Origin: an uncultured Porphyromonadaceae bacterium
Lineage (GTDB): Bacteria; Bacteroidota; Bacteroidia; Bacteroidales; Muribaculaceae
Direction of reading: 5' to 3'
NCBI GenBank assembly: GCA_947176545.1
Contig: CAMWRB010000033.1
Location: 1 to 9,485 of the forward strand
DNA: 9,485 nt
Position numbers and translations under genes: made by a program. The notes under the pieces are model-generated. The model was not told where the DNA came from and did not search any database. It worked only from the letters and a program-made list of their open reading frames with translations. Of this stretch, positions 1 to 7,630 are shown piece after piece. Positions within the stretch are counted from its first letter, which is position 1; each line of letters starts with the position of its first letter.

Positions 1-67
1 CATAAAATTCTTACCATATTATCCACATTATCATTCAACGTTATGCCACTCCTGTAATGACTCCCGA

Positions 68-75
68 TAAATTTG
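68..75 (+). promoter_or_regulatory. Candidate -7 element, distal promoter of the M23-dxr unit
   Basis: The sequence TAAATTTG matches the Bacteroidetes -7 consensus TAnnTTTG exactly. I see no clear -33 TTTG at the expected 17-23 base spacing upstream. If used, transcription would begin near 80-84, just where the inverted repeat at 83-127 starts. The region is about 33% G+C, so a chance match is possible. Confidence 0.3.
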
Positions 76-82
76 AACAGGT

Positions 83-127
83 AAAACAGGTTTTTAGACC
101 CCAATTTTTGCTGATTGTGCCTGTTTT
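83..127 (+). repeat. Inverted repeat with 8-base perfect arms and 29-base loop
   Basis: AAAACAGG at 83-90 is the exact reverse complement of CCTGTTTT at 120-127. A second copy of AACAGG lies at 76-81, so the right arm has two possible partners. The loop is too long for a typical intrinsic terminator. It could be an operator-like site, a leader structure, or chance; no function can be assigned. Confidence 0.3.
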
Positions 128-153
128 GTGAAGTGCCATTGAAAAATTATAAT

Positions 154-161
154 TAACTTTG
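154..161 (+). promoter_or_regulatory. Candidate -7 element, proximal promoter of the M23-dxr unit
   Basis: TAACTTTG matches TAnnTTTG exactly. A TTTG at 125-128 lies 25 bases upstream, somewhat farther than the usual 17-23 for the -33 element. A start site near 166-170 would give an untranslated leader of about 40-45 bases before the TTG start at 211. It is the better placed of the two candidates in this leader. Confidence 0.45.
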
Positions 162-210
162 TCACGCAACAATAGTTAAGATTTCAGCTTTTCATTACCG
201 TATACTGAAT

Positions 211-1041
211 TTGAAAAATCGAAAGAGATACAAATTGATTATTGAGGATGAGTCCCGACTGGAGAAGATTGGACAGTTCTCATTCACTCCTCGCGGTCTT
301 TGTATTGCGGGAGTATGCATCATCATATGCTCCATAATAATCGGTTTTGTATTCGTGGTGCTGACTCCGGTTAAACGTCTTATCCCGGGATACTATCAGC
401 CGTCTCAGAGGGCGGCTTCGGAAGAGGCTCTCACAAGACTCGACTCCATCATTGATGCCTACCGGCGGAATGAAGCTTATCTTAGTAATGTCATTGATAT
501 TATCAACAATCATAACAGGGATACCGTCATGGAGGTGCCTCAACCCGGTTCATTGACTCCCGATTCGCTACTTCCCACCTCCAATCAGGAATTGCGTTTC
601 AATCGTGAAATGCAGCAACGTGAGAAGTTCAATATCTCTATTGTCGCTCCGCTCGTAGCTGAGGGTATGCTGTTTTACCCTGTCAATCGGGATGCTCTTA
701 TATCCAATGATTCCCGCTATTCGGAAACTGCAGACATTATTCTCCCGGCGCAATCCGATATTCTCGCTGTGACTGATGGCACAGTCATTGATGTATCGGG
801 GAGCTACAACAGTAATAACGGGCATACCATCGTCATACAGCACAACAACGGGTTTATATCCAAATACTCGGGACTTGGTAAAATACTGGTAGAGAGCGGC
901 GATAACGTCCCCGGCGGGAAAGTCATAGCCACCTCTCCGACACCGGGGGGAAAGAAACCGGTATCGGTCAGACTAAGAATGTGGCATAACGGGACTCCCA
1001 TTATTCCTTACAATTATATATCCGGAAATTTCAGTTTATGA
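211..1041 (+). CDS. Membrane-anchored M23/LytM-like protein lacking zinc ligands
   Basis: A 276-residue protein. A short basic N-terminus (MKNRKRYK) and about 28 cytoplasmic residues are followed by one transmembrane helix at about 30-52. A linker with helical character (70-140) leads to a C-terminal M23/LytM beta fold at about 150-270, recognisable from the DG turn at 189-190, the GHTIVIQH strand at 204-211 and WHNGTPI at 258-264. Active M23 enzymes carry HxGxD, a YxH and HLH. By my alignment these read SETAD (171-175), YSGL (219-222) and SVR (252-254), so only the Asp (D175) remains. The protein is therefore probably a regulatory or scaffold LytM domain, as in EnvC or NlpD, rather than a hydrolase. 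No ATG fits: the frame is open back to 157 and TTG at 211 is the best start, with CTG at 205 the alternative. It overlaps dxr by ATGA and is likely cotranscribed with it. Confidence 0.85.
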   Translation: MKNRKRYKLIIEDESRLEKIGQFSFTPRGLCIAGVCIIICSIIIGFVFVVLTPVKRLIPGYYQPSQRAASEEALTRLDSIIDAYRRNEAYLSNVIDIINNHNRDTVMEVPQPGSLTPDSLLPTSNQELRFNREMQQREKFNISIVAPLVAEGMLFYPVNRDALISNDSRYSETADIILPAQSDILAVTDGTVIDVSGSYNSNNGHTIVIQHNNGFISKYSGLGKILVESGDNVPGGKVIATSPTPGGKKPVSVRLRMWHNGTPIIPYNYISGNFSL

Positions 1042-2207
1042 AGCATATAGCAATCATGGGGTCTACCGGCAGCATCGGCACCCAGACCCTTGATATCATA
1101 TCAGAACACCCTGACAGATTCAGAGCGGATGTTCTCACGGCCGGAAGCAACTGGCAACTGCTTGCTCAACAAGCCATACGTTTCAAGCCGCGCAAAGTAG
1201 TTATAGCTGATGACACACATTACGAGAACCTATCGGAGGCCCTTCACGGAACAGGCATTCAGGTCGAGGCCGGTCGTAAAGCAGTTGAGCAGGCCGGTTG
1301 TGACAATAATACGGATATTGTAGTGGCTGCTCTCGTAGGCTATGCGGGATTATTGCCCACTTTGAACGCCATTCGTAATGGCAAGTGCATCGCGCTTGCC
1401 AACAAGGAGACACTCGTCGTAGCCGGCTCTATCATGACAGCCGAAGCTGAATATCACGATGTCGCTCTCCGGCCGGTTGACAGCGAACACTCGGCCATCT
1501 TCCAGTGTCTGCAAGGTGAAGAGATGAATGCTGTCAGACGTATCTTTCTCACTGCAAGCGGTGGGCCGTTCCGCACTCTGTCCAAGTCACAGCTCGAAGA
1601 TGTCACAGTAGAGCAGGCACTCAACCATCCCAACTGGAGTATGGGGGCAAAAGTGACCATAGATTCCGCCTCGATGATGAACAAGGGTTTTGAGATGATT
1701 GAGGCCAGATGGCTCTTCAACACTCCTCCGGAACGCATAGAGGTTGTAGTTCATCCGCAGAGCATCGTGCATTCAATGGTGGAATTTGTAGATGGTGCAG
1801 TCAAAGCTCAGCTCGGTCTCCCCGATATGCACCTGCCGATTCAGTATGCGTTAAGTTATCCGGAAAGGTTGCCGCTCAACTCCCGACCCATGAATGTAAT
1901 GGATTTTGCCAATCTTGAATTTGCGAAACCGGACATGGAGAAATTTCCGCTTCTGGAGATGGCCTACGATGCTATCTCGGCAGGAGGAAACAGACCCTGC
2001 ATTCTGAATGCTGCCAATGAGGTTGCGGTGAAGGCATTTCTGAACAAGCAGATTAAATTTGTTCAAATGCCTGAGATTGCATCCTACACCATACGCACGG
2101 TTGCACACATATCTCACCCGGACCTCGATGACCTCATTCAGACCCACGATGAGGCAACCGCCGTTGCGAAAGAATATGTCAGTACTCTCAAGAGCACCCA
2201 TGTTTAA
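1038..2207 (+). CDS. dxr: 1-deoxy-D-xylulose-5-phosphate reductoisomerase
   Basis: Converts 1-deoxy-D-xylulose 5-phosphate to 2-C-methyl-D-erythritol 4-phosphate with NADPH and a divalent metal, in the cytoplasm; it is the committed step of the MEP isoprenoid pathway and the target of fosmidomycin. At 389 residues it has normal length. The NADPH-binding loop GSTGSIG is at 8-14 and ANKETLV at 121-127. The metal site is PVDSEHSAIFQ (146-156) with D148 and E150, completed by E219 in the segment SASMMNKGFEMIEA (210-223), where N215 and K216 contact substrate. TASGGPF (172-178), HPQSIVHS (239-246) and NAANEVAV (324-331) are also intact. Its ATG lies inside the stop region of the upstream M23-like gene (ATGA, 1038-1041), so translation is probably coupled. 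All key residues are present and I expect a working enzyme. Confidence 0.98.
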   Translation: MKHIAIMGSTGSIGTQTLDIISEHPDRFRADVLTAGSNWQLLAQQAIRFKPRKVVIADDTHYENLSEALHGTGIQVEAGRKAVEQAGCDNNTDIVVAALVGYAGLLPTLNAIRNGKCIALANKETLVVAGSIMTAEAEYHDVALRPVDSEHSAIFQCLQGEEMNAVRRIFLTASGGPFRTLSKSQLEDVTVEQALNHPNWSMGAKVTIDSASMMNKGFEMIEARWLFNTPPERIEVVVHPQSIVHSMVEFVDGAVKAQLGLPDMHLPIQYALSYPERLPLNSRPMNVMDFANLEFAKPDMEKFPLLEMAYDAISAGGNRPCILNAANEVAVKAFLNKQIKFVQMPEIASYTIRTVAHISHPDLDDLIQTHDEATAVAKEYVSTLKSTHV

Positions 2208-2281
2208 CCGCATAAAATGAATCTCAGACGAATATTCACATAGTTATAAAATAGGTTACAAATACAGTATACCGGAAAATA

Positions 2282-3643
2282 ATGGATACATTTCTTATAA
2301 AAGCTTTGCAACTCATCCTTGCCCTTGCATTCTTAGTTATCATACACGAGTTCGGCCACTTCCTCTTCGCACGTATGTTCGGAGTCAGGGTCGAAAAGTT
2401 CTATATATTCTTTGACCCCTGGTTTTCACTTTTCAAGTGGAAACCTAAGAAGAAAAAGAAGAGCGGTTTCTGGAACGATACGGAATATGGCATAGGCTGG
2501 TTGCCGCTCGGAGGCTATTGCAAGATATCGGGCATGATTGATGAATCAATGGACACCGAACAGATGAAGCAACCGGCCAAGGAGTGGGAATTCCGCAGCA
2601 AACCGGCATGGCAACGACTCCTGATAATGATAGCAGGTGTACTTTTTAACTTTCTGCTGGCTATTCTCATATACGCCGGAATAGTATATGCTACCGGTGA
2701 AAAATATGTACGCTATCAGGACACGGATATGGGCTATGCATATTCCGATGTGGCTCATCGTGTGGGGTTCATGGATGGTGATATTCCACTGTATGCGGAC
2801 AATGAGGCTGTTGATTCCCCGGAGGATAACATCAAGCTCATGCAGGCATCCACTGTCAGGGTACTACGTAATCATCGGGATACGGTCACTTTGACCATTC
2901 CATCCGATTTCATGCTGGCTCTCAACAAGGAGGCGGAATCCGGTTCCTCCAATATACCCTTTATGATTTACCGTATTCCCACCGAAGTGACACAGGTCAT
3001 GCCCGGTGAGGGCGCGGACAAGGCCGGCATAAAGACAGGCGACCGCATCATTGCTGTCGATGGGACATCGACTCCAAGTCTCGACACGTTCCTGTCTACG
3101 CTTCAGGGACATGACGGCAAGAAAGTGGATATTACCGTAGTACGCGCACTTAAGGACACCATCACGCTTCCGGTACAACTCTCCGAATCATCCAAGATGG
3201 GGATTGGCCTGCAGGTAGACCCATCGGCCTTCTATAAAACACAAGAGAAACGCTATTCTCTCTTCGCTTCTATTCCACGGGGAATAGAGATGGGGACGGA
3301 ACGTCTTACCTCATACGCGAAATCCATGAAACTCGTCTTCACCAAAGAGGGGGCTAAGAGTGTGGGCGGATTTGGTTCAATAGGAGCGATTTTTCCTGAG
3401 AAATGGGATTGGATTGCATTCTGGAATATCGCGGCATTCCTCTCTGTCGCACTTGCATTTATGAATATCCTGCCGATTCCGGCGCTCGATGGCGGCCATG
3501 TACTCTTCCTTTTATACGAGGTCATCTTCCGTCGCAAACCGAACGAGAAATTTATGGAGTATGCCCAGATGACGGGCATGGCGCTCCTGATATTACTGCT
3601 GATATATGCCAACGGCATGGATATTGTGCGACTGTTCAAATAA
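2282..3643 (+). CDS. rseP: RseP-family site-2 intramembrane zinc metalloprotease
   Basis: An M50 protease that cuts within the transmembrane helices of anti-sigma factors and leftover signal peptides in the inner membrane. It is 453 residues long, near the usual 440-450. The first helix (about 8-30) carries HEFGH (22-26), with H22 and H26 as zinc ligands and E23 catalytic. A second helix at about 112-136 precedes a periplasmic part with a degenerate PDZ-like region (about 140-205) and a clear PDZ domain (about 235-300, containing GADKAGIKTGDRI). The third helix holds NILPIPALDGGH (395-406), with D403 the third zinc ligand, and a last helix lies at about 430-445. The cytoplasmic loop has a run of lysines (KWKPKKKKK, 52-60), seen in Bacteroidetes homologues. 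It follows dxr after 74 bases, an adjacency common in bacteria. Start at ATG 2282 fits the family N-terminus; no ribosome binding site is obvious. Confidence 0.96.
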   Translation: MDTFLIKALQLILALAFLVIIHEFGHFLFARMFGVRVEKFYIFFDPWFSLFKWKPKKKKKSGFWNDTEYGIGWLPLGGYCKISGMIDESMDTEQMKQPAKEWEFRSKPAWQRLLIMIAGVLFNFLLAILIYAGIVYATGEKYVRYQDTDMGYAYSDVAHRVGFMDGDIPLYADNEAVDSPEDNIKLMQASTVRVLRNHRDTVTLTIPSDFMLALNKEAESGSSNIPFMIYRIPTEVTQVMPGEGADKAGIKTGDRIIAVDGTSTPSLDTFLSTLQGHDGKKVDITVVRALKDTITLPVQLSESSKMGIGLQVDPSAFYKTQEKRYSLFASIPRGIEMGTERLTSYAKSMKLVFTKEGAKSVGGFGSIGAIFPEKWDWIAFWNIAAFLSVALAFMNILPIPALDGGHVLFLLYEVIFRRKPNEKFMEYAQMTGMALLILLLIYANGMDIVRLFK

Positions 3644-3720
3644 AGAAAAAATTTTTCCCCGATTAATGACCGATGACCATACGGTTGATATAATTCGGGA
3701 TATACGAAATAGTGATAGTT

Positions 3721-4911
3721 ATGAATGAAACGATAAAGAAACTGGTGTTACGGCCCGGCAAGGAAGAATCACTGCTCAGATGGCATCCCTGGGTTTTCTC
3801 AGGTGCAGTAGCATCTCTTCCTGAAAACATTGAGGAGGGTGACATGGTCACTGTCTACACCTACGATGGTCGCCTTATCGGTGTGGGCCATTACCAGATA
3901 GGCAGCATCGCTGTCAGAATGATACAATTCGGTGTCGAGAGACCTGACGATGACATCTATTATTCACGATTGGTGAACGCATACCGGTTGCGCGAGACTC
4001 TGGGACTCATACGGCCTGATAATAATTGCTACAGACTCGTGCACGGCGAGGGTGATTTCCTTCCGGGACTCGTGGTCGATATATATGGAGATACGGCAGT
4101 CATGCAGGCACACTCTCCGGGTATGCACTTCGAACGCAACAACATAGCCGAAGCACTAACACGCATCCCGGAGGCAAAGATTCGCAACGTATATTATAAG
4201 TCCGAGACAACATTGCCATATAAGGCCCGGCTCGACCCTCATAATGAGTATATCATAGGTGCATTCGACGGTAACATCGCTCTCGAAAACGGTCTACAAT
4301 TCAATATCGACTGGATGAAGGGTCAGAAAACAGGCTTCTTTGTCGACCAGCGCGAGAATCGTGCACTGCTTGAGAAATATGCCAAAAATCGGAATGTGCT
4401 CAATATGTTCTGCTATACGGGTGGCTTCTCTGTGTATGCTATGCGCGGAGGAGCTCTAAGTGTGGATAGTGTCGATTCATCTGCTAAAGCGGCTGCACTG
4501 ACAGATGCCAATATTGAGTTAAACTTCCCCGGTGACGACCGTCATACGACTCATGCCGTGGATGCTTTCAAATATTTGAATGACATGCCCGACGGCAAGT
4601 ATGACCTAATCATACTTGACCCCCCGGCTTTTGCCAAACATCGGTCAGCTCTGAAAAATGGACTAATCGGATACCGCAAACTCAATACGAAGGCTATCGA
4701 AAAGATTCGCCCCGGTGGTGTGCTCTTCACTTTCTCATGCTCTCAGGTTGTGAGCCGGGAGGCATTCAGATTAGCTGTATTCAGCGCGGCAGCCAAGACA
4801 GGCAGAAAAGTAAGGATTCTTCATCAACTGACACAACCCGCCGACCATCCTTTTGACATAGCTCATCCGGAGGGTGAATACCTTAAAGGTCTTGTATTAT
4901 ATATCGAATAA
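3721..4911 (+). CDS. rlmI: 23S rRNA (cytosine-C5)-methyltransferase, RlmI-like
   Basis: A class I SAM-dependent RNA methyltransferase of the RlmI family, which in E. coli makes m5C1962 in 23S rRNA. Starting at ATG 3721 the protein has 396 residues, the same as E. coli RlmI. A GTG three codons earlier (3712) is possible but less likely. An N-terminal PUA RNA-binding domain (about 7-75) opens with LRPGKEESLLRWHPWVFSG. A central EEHEE-like region contains GQKTGFFVDQREN (201-213). The Rossmann domain follows, with SAM motif I VLNMFCYTGGFSVYA (226-240), an acidic SAM-ribose position near D249-D252, motif IV DLIILDPPAFAK (295-306) and FSCS (338-341), whose Cys fits the m5C catalytic residue. It is separated from rseP by 77 bases, where I see no convincing promoter, and from the next gene by 22 bases. 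Target position is inferred from the family. Confidence 0.93.
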   Translation: MNETIKKLVLRPGKEESLLRWHPWVFSGAVASLPENIEEGDMVTVYTYDGRLIGVGHYQIGSIAVRMIQFGVERPDDDIYYSRLVNAYRLRETLGLIRPDNNCYRLVHGEGDFLPGLVVDIYGDTAVMQAHSPGMHFERNNIAEALTRIPEAKIRNVYYKSETTLPYKARLDPHNEYIIGAFDGNIALENGLQFNIDWMKGQKTGFFVDQRENRALLEKYAKNRNVLNMFCYTGGFSVYAMRGGALSVDSVDSSAKAAALTDANIELNFPGDDRHTTHAVDAFKYLNDMPDGKYDLIILDPPAFAKHRSALKNGLIGYRKLNTKAIEKIRPGGVLFTFSCSQVVSREAFRLAVFSAAAKTGRKVRILHQLTQPADHPFDIAHPEGEYLKGLVLYIE

Positions 4912-4933
4912 CTAAAATATAATCTTTTAAATC

Positions 4934-6961
4934 ATGAAAAATCTTCTTCCGGCTATGTTTCTCGCACCGGCTTTGTCGCTTCAGGTAATGGCGACTGAGA
5001 ATAAAGACTTTAACTATCACGTCGACAATTTTGCCGACATTGAAGTGTTGCGTTACGAGGTTCCGGAGTTCAATACCCTGACATTGCAACAGAAAAAAAT
5101 GCTCTATTATCTCTCGCAGGCCGCTCAGGCCGGCAGAGATATAATCTGGGACCAGAACGGCAAATACAATCTGCAGATACGTCGTCTGCTCGAGGACATA
5201 TATACAGGATATACCGGTGATAAAGACTCTGAAGAATTTAAAGCTTTTGAGAAATATCTCAAACAGGTTTGGTTCGGTAATGGTATCCACCATCACTACT
5301 CCACCGATAAATTTACACCTGAATTTTCTCAAGCATTTTTGGAAAACTGCATAGAGCAAATACCTGACTCCCGTCTGCCACTGCTCGAAGGACAGACTCG
5401 CCGCCAACTGCTTGACACATTGCTGCCGGTCATATTTGACCCGACGGTGATGGCTAAAAGGGTCAATCAGGACGGAACAACCGATGTCGTGGCTACATCT
5501 GCCAATAACCTGTACGGCGATGGCGTAACTCAGATTGAGGTTGAAGAATATTACAATAAGCTCAAAAATCCCGCTGACGAGTCTCCTGTTTCGTATGGAC
5601 TCAATGCCAAAGTCGTCAAGGAGGATGGTAAAATAGTAGAACAACACTACCACCTTAACGGCCTTTACGGACCGGCAATCGCAAAAATTATCTATTGGCT
5701 CGATATGGCCAAGAGCGTGGCCGAGAATGATGCCCAACGAGCATATATCACAAAGCTTATCGATTATTACATCACCGGCGATTTGCGACTGTTTGACGAG
5801 TATTCGATACTTTGGGTCGAGGATACGGACTCGGATATTGACTTCGTCAATGGTTTTATCGAATCATACGGGGACCCTCTCGGCATGACCGGTTCATGGG
5901 AGTCATACGTTAATTTCAAGAACAAGGAGGCATCGGCTCGTACCGAGGCTATCTCATCAAATGCCCAATGGTTTGAAGACCACTCCCCTGTCAATCCGAC
6001 ATTCCGCAAACCCAACGTCAAGGGCGTTTCGGCCAAGGTTATCACTGCGGCAATCCTTGCCGGTGACGCTTACCCCTCTACTGCTATCGGCATCAATCTC
6101 CCTAACACCAACTGGATTAGGGCTGCACACGGCTCCAAGTCAGTAACGCTTGAAAATATTACCGAAGCATACGCAATGGCCTCCAAAGGCAACGGATTTA
6201 ATGAAGAGTTCGTTATTGACCAACCGACCATTGACCTGATGGACAAATGGCTATATACCACCGATATGCTCCATACGGACCTTCACGAATGCCTTGGACA
6301 TGCATCCGGACGGCTTATGCCCGGTGTGGACCAGGATGCACTCAAGGAAAACGGCTCTACTCTGGAGGAAGCCCGCGCTGACCTCTTCGCACTCTATTAT
6401 CTCGCAGACCCGAAACTGCAGGAAATTGGTGTGCTTGCCGACCCAGAAGCTTATAAGGCTGAATATTATAAGTACATGCTTAACGGACTTATGACCCAGC
6501 TTAACCGTATCGAACCGGGTAAGGATATCGAAGAGGCACACATGCGCAACCGACAGCTTATTGCGCAATGGGTTCTTGAACATGGTAAAAAAGATAAGGT
6601 CGTTGAGCTTGTTAAGAAGAATGGCAAAACATACGTCAAAATAAATGACTATAAGAAGATGCGCGAATTGCTCGGACAGCTCCTTGCCGAAATCCAGCGT
6701 ATCAAGAGTGAGGGTGATTACAAGGCCGGTAATGAACTCGTACAGAAATATGCCGTCAAGGTAGACCCAAAACTGCACAAGGAGGTTCTTGACCGTTATG
6801 CCAAGCTTGACATTCCTCCCTATCGCGGATTTGTCAATCCCGTATATGTGCTCACGACCGACGATAACGGAGAAATCACAGATGTGACTCTCGATTATAC
6901 CGAGACTTATCCGGAGCAGATGTTGAGACTGAGCCGCGACTTTACAACTTTAGGTTATTGA
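4934..6961 (+). CDS. Exported dipeptidyl peptidase III (M49 zinc metallopeptidase)
   Basis: A family M49 zinc exopeptidase that releases dipeptides from the N-terminus of short peptides. It has 675 residues, as usual for bacterial forms. The diagnostic HExxGH motif is HECLGH (451-456), with H451 and H456 as zinc ligands and E452 catalytic. The second M49 motif is EEARAD (478-483), where E479 is expected to be the third ligand. GINLPNTNW (386-394) corresponds to the substrate-binding strand GINIPN of eukaryotic DPP III. The N-terminus, MKNLLPAMFLAPALSLQVMA followed by TENK, reads as a signal peptide cut by signal peptidase I near residue 20. There is no lipobox Cys, so the mature enzyme is probably soluble in the periplasm. 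Most described M49 enzymes are cytosolic, so export suggests a role in scavenging peptides. It lies 22 bases after rlmI and 6 bases before the next gene, probably in one operon. Confidence 0.95.
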   Translation: MKNLLPAMFLAPALSLQVMATENKDFNYHVDNFADIEVLRYEVPEFNTLTLQQKKMLYYLSQAAQAGRDIIWDQNGKYNLQIRRLLEDIYTGYTGDKDSEEFKAFEKYLKQVWFGNGIHHHYSTDKFTPEFSQAFLENCIEQIPDSRLPLLEGQTRRQLLDTLLPVIFDPTVMAKRVNQDGTTDVVATSANNLYGDGVTQIEVEEYYNKLKNPADESPVSYGLNAKVVKEDGKIVEQHYHLNGLYGPAIAKIIYWLDMAKSVAENDAQRAYITKLIDYYITGDLRLFDEYSILWVEDTDSDIDFVNGFIESYGDPLGMTGSWESYVNFKNKEASARTEAISSNAQWFEDHSPVNPTFRKPNVKGVSAKVITAAILAGDAYPSTAIGINLPNTNWIRAAHGSKSVTLENITEAYAMASKGNGFNEEFVIDQPTIDLMDKWLYTTDMLHTDLHECLGHASGRLMPGVDQDALKENGSTLEEARADLFALYYLADPKLQEIGVLADPEAYKAEYYKYMLNGLMTQLNRIEPGKDIEEAHMRNRQLIAQWVLEHGKKDKVVELVKKNGKTYVKINDYKKMRELLGQLLAEIQRIKSEGDYKAGNELVQKYAVKVDPKLHKEVLDRYAKLDIPPYRGFVNPVYVLTTDDNGEITDVTLDYTETYPEQMLRLSRDFTTLGY

Positions 6962-6967
6962 TAAGAT

Positions 6968-7405
6968 ATGGCTATGACAGATTTGATGCGTGAGATTAAA
7001 CATGAGTTTATGGTGTTTCGCAACGGTATTGTCGCTGACACATTGCGCAAGGCCGGTGATAGCCATAAAATCATTTTCGGTCTGCAACTTCCCGTACTCA
7101 AACAGATAGCCATCGGTCTTAAAAACAGACTTACCGTGACAGACCTGACAGAGTTGGCCCACACACTGTGGGCTGACTCTGCTGTCAGGGAGTCTCGTCT
7201 CCTCACCCCGTTAATATTACCACCTGATTCCGTTGATTTGAATACAGCCACCAAAATGTGTCATGATATTCAAACTCCTGAGGAAGCAGACATACTCATC
7301 TTCGCCCTCCTGAGACACACTCCTTGGCTGCAGCAACTTCACGACACGCTTACTGACCCTAAAATACAGCGAGCAATCCAACGCTTCCTACCACCCGCTG
7401 AATAA
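6968..7405 (+). CDS. Short AlkD/HEAT-like DNA alkylation repair homologue
   Basis: A 145-residue, mostly helical cytoplasmic protein without signal peptide or membrane segment. FGLQLPVLKQIA (37-48) and LAHTLWADSAVRESRLLTPLIL (63-84) have the pattern of the N-terminal HEAT-like repeats of Bacteroidetes proteins annotated as DNA alkylation repair (AlkD-like), which are glycosylases or DNA-binding relatives. Those are usually about 210-240 residues, so about a third is missing at the C-terminus. That missing part is where the AlkD catalytic Asp and the flanking aromatic residues would be expected, so glycosylase activity is doubtful. The sequence after the stop is AT-rich and shows no continuing homology in another frame, so this is more likely a natural short form than a fresh frameshift. 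ATG 6968 is used; ATG 6974 is an alternative. The 6-base gap to the M49 gene suggests cotranscription. Family assignment is from sequence pattern only. Confidence 0.75.
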   Translation: MAMTDLMREIKHEFMVFRNGIVADTLRKAGDSHKIIFGLQLPVLKQIAIGLKNRLTVTDLTELAHTLWADSAVRESRLLTPLILPPDSVDLNTATKMCHDIQTPEEADILIFALLRHTPWLQQLHDTLTDPKIQRAIQRFLPPAE

Positions 7406-7551
7406 GAAATCTATCACATGTAAATAAATTCAAATCTTATGCTGTGAGGACCTATTGAAATTTTTATATCCCTATATCCTTTTGTTTGAGACAAAAAAAA
7501 TCAATTATATCAATATTTTTGAATTTCTTACTAATTTTTTCGGGGTTTTGC

Positions 7552-7582
7552 TTGGTGCTCTCAAGCCATTTACCTAATTTTG
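7552..7582 (+). promoter_or_regulatory. Bacteroidetes-type promoter of the secreted-protein gene
   Basis: TTG at 7552-7554 is followed after 20 bases by a perfect -7 element TAATTTTG at 7575-7582. This matches the primary sigma factor promoter of Bacteroidetes (-33 TTTG or TTG, -7 TAnnTTTG) in both sequence and spacing. A start site near 7587-7591 is expected. It sits in a 225-base gap (7406-7630) of about 29% G+C that otherwise holds no convincing gene and no clear terminator for the preceding operon. Confidence 0.65.
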
Positions 7583-7589
7583 TTCCTGA

Positions 7590-7620
7590 TGTATACGATG
7601 TTGGATATATATCGTATATA
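7590..7620 (+). promoter_or_regulatory. Hairpin or operator dyad at the 5' end of the leader
   Basis: TATACGAT (7592-7599) and ATCGTATA (7611-7618) are perfect inverted arms around an 11-base spacer. One G-U pair and one T-A pair extend the stem outward to 7590/7620. The dyad starts about 8 bases after the -7 element, so it would form the very 5' end of the mRNA or overlap the start site as a repressor site. It lies before all possible start codons of the next gene. A role in mRNA stability or regulation is inference. Confidence 0.45.
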
Positions 7621-7630
7621 GCTGATATTA

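Noticed and set aside
1..3. CAT at the left edge, possibly the start codon of a divergent gene on the - strand
   Set aside because: Only three bases are available and no convincing - strand promoter lies in 4-150, so nothing can be claimed.
2252..2259. TAGGTTAC as a -7 element for rseP
   Set aside because: It misses the last two consensus positions (TG) and has no clear upstream partner; transcription from the dxr unit is simpler.
3645..3658. GAAAAAATTTTTCC palindromic run after rseP
   Set aside because: It has no loop and no GC-rich stem, so it cannot form a proper terminator hairpin. It looks like simple A/T tract sequence.
3691..3698. TAATTCGG as a -7 element for the rlmI operon
   Set aside because: Two of the six fixed positions of TAnnTTTG do not match and no -33 partner is evident. 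A promoter in this 77-base gap is possible but not supported.
4883..5737. A 284-codon open frame on the - strand
   Set aside because: It lies fully antisense to the M49 peptidase gene, whose catalytic motifs and family length are clear. The translation is Cys-, Phe- and Ile-rich without domain pattern, as expected for a shadow frame.
6251..6778. A 175-codon open frame on the - strand
   Set aside because: It is antisense to the conserved HECLGH and EEARAD region of the M49 gene and shows no coherent domain.
7480..7496. Small dyad TTTTGT / ACAAAA that might terminate the AlkD-like operon
   Set aside because: The stem is only six mostly A-T pairs and is followed by A residues, not T residues, on the + strand, so it does not fit an intrinsic terminator.
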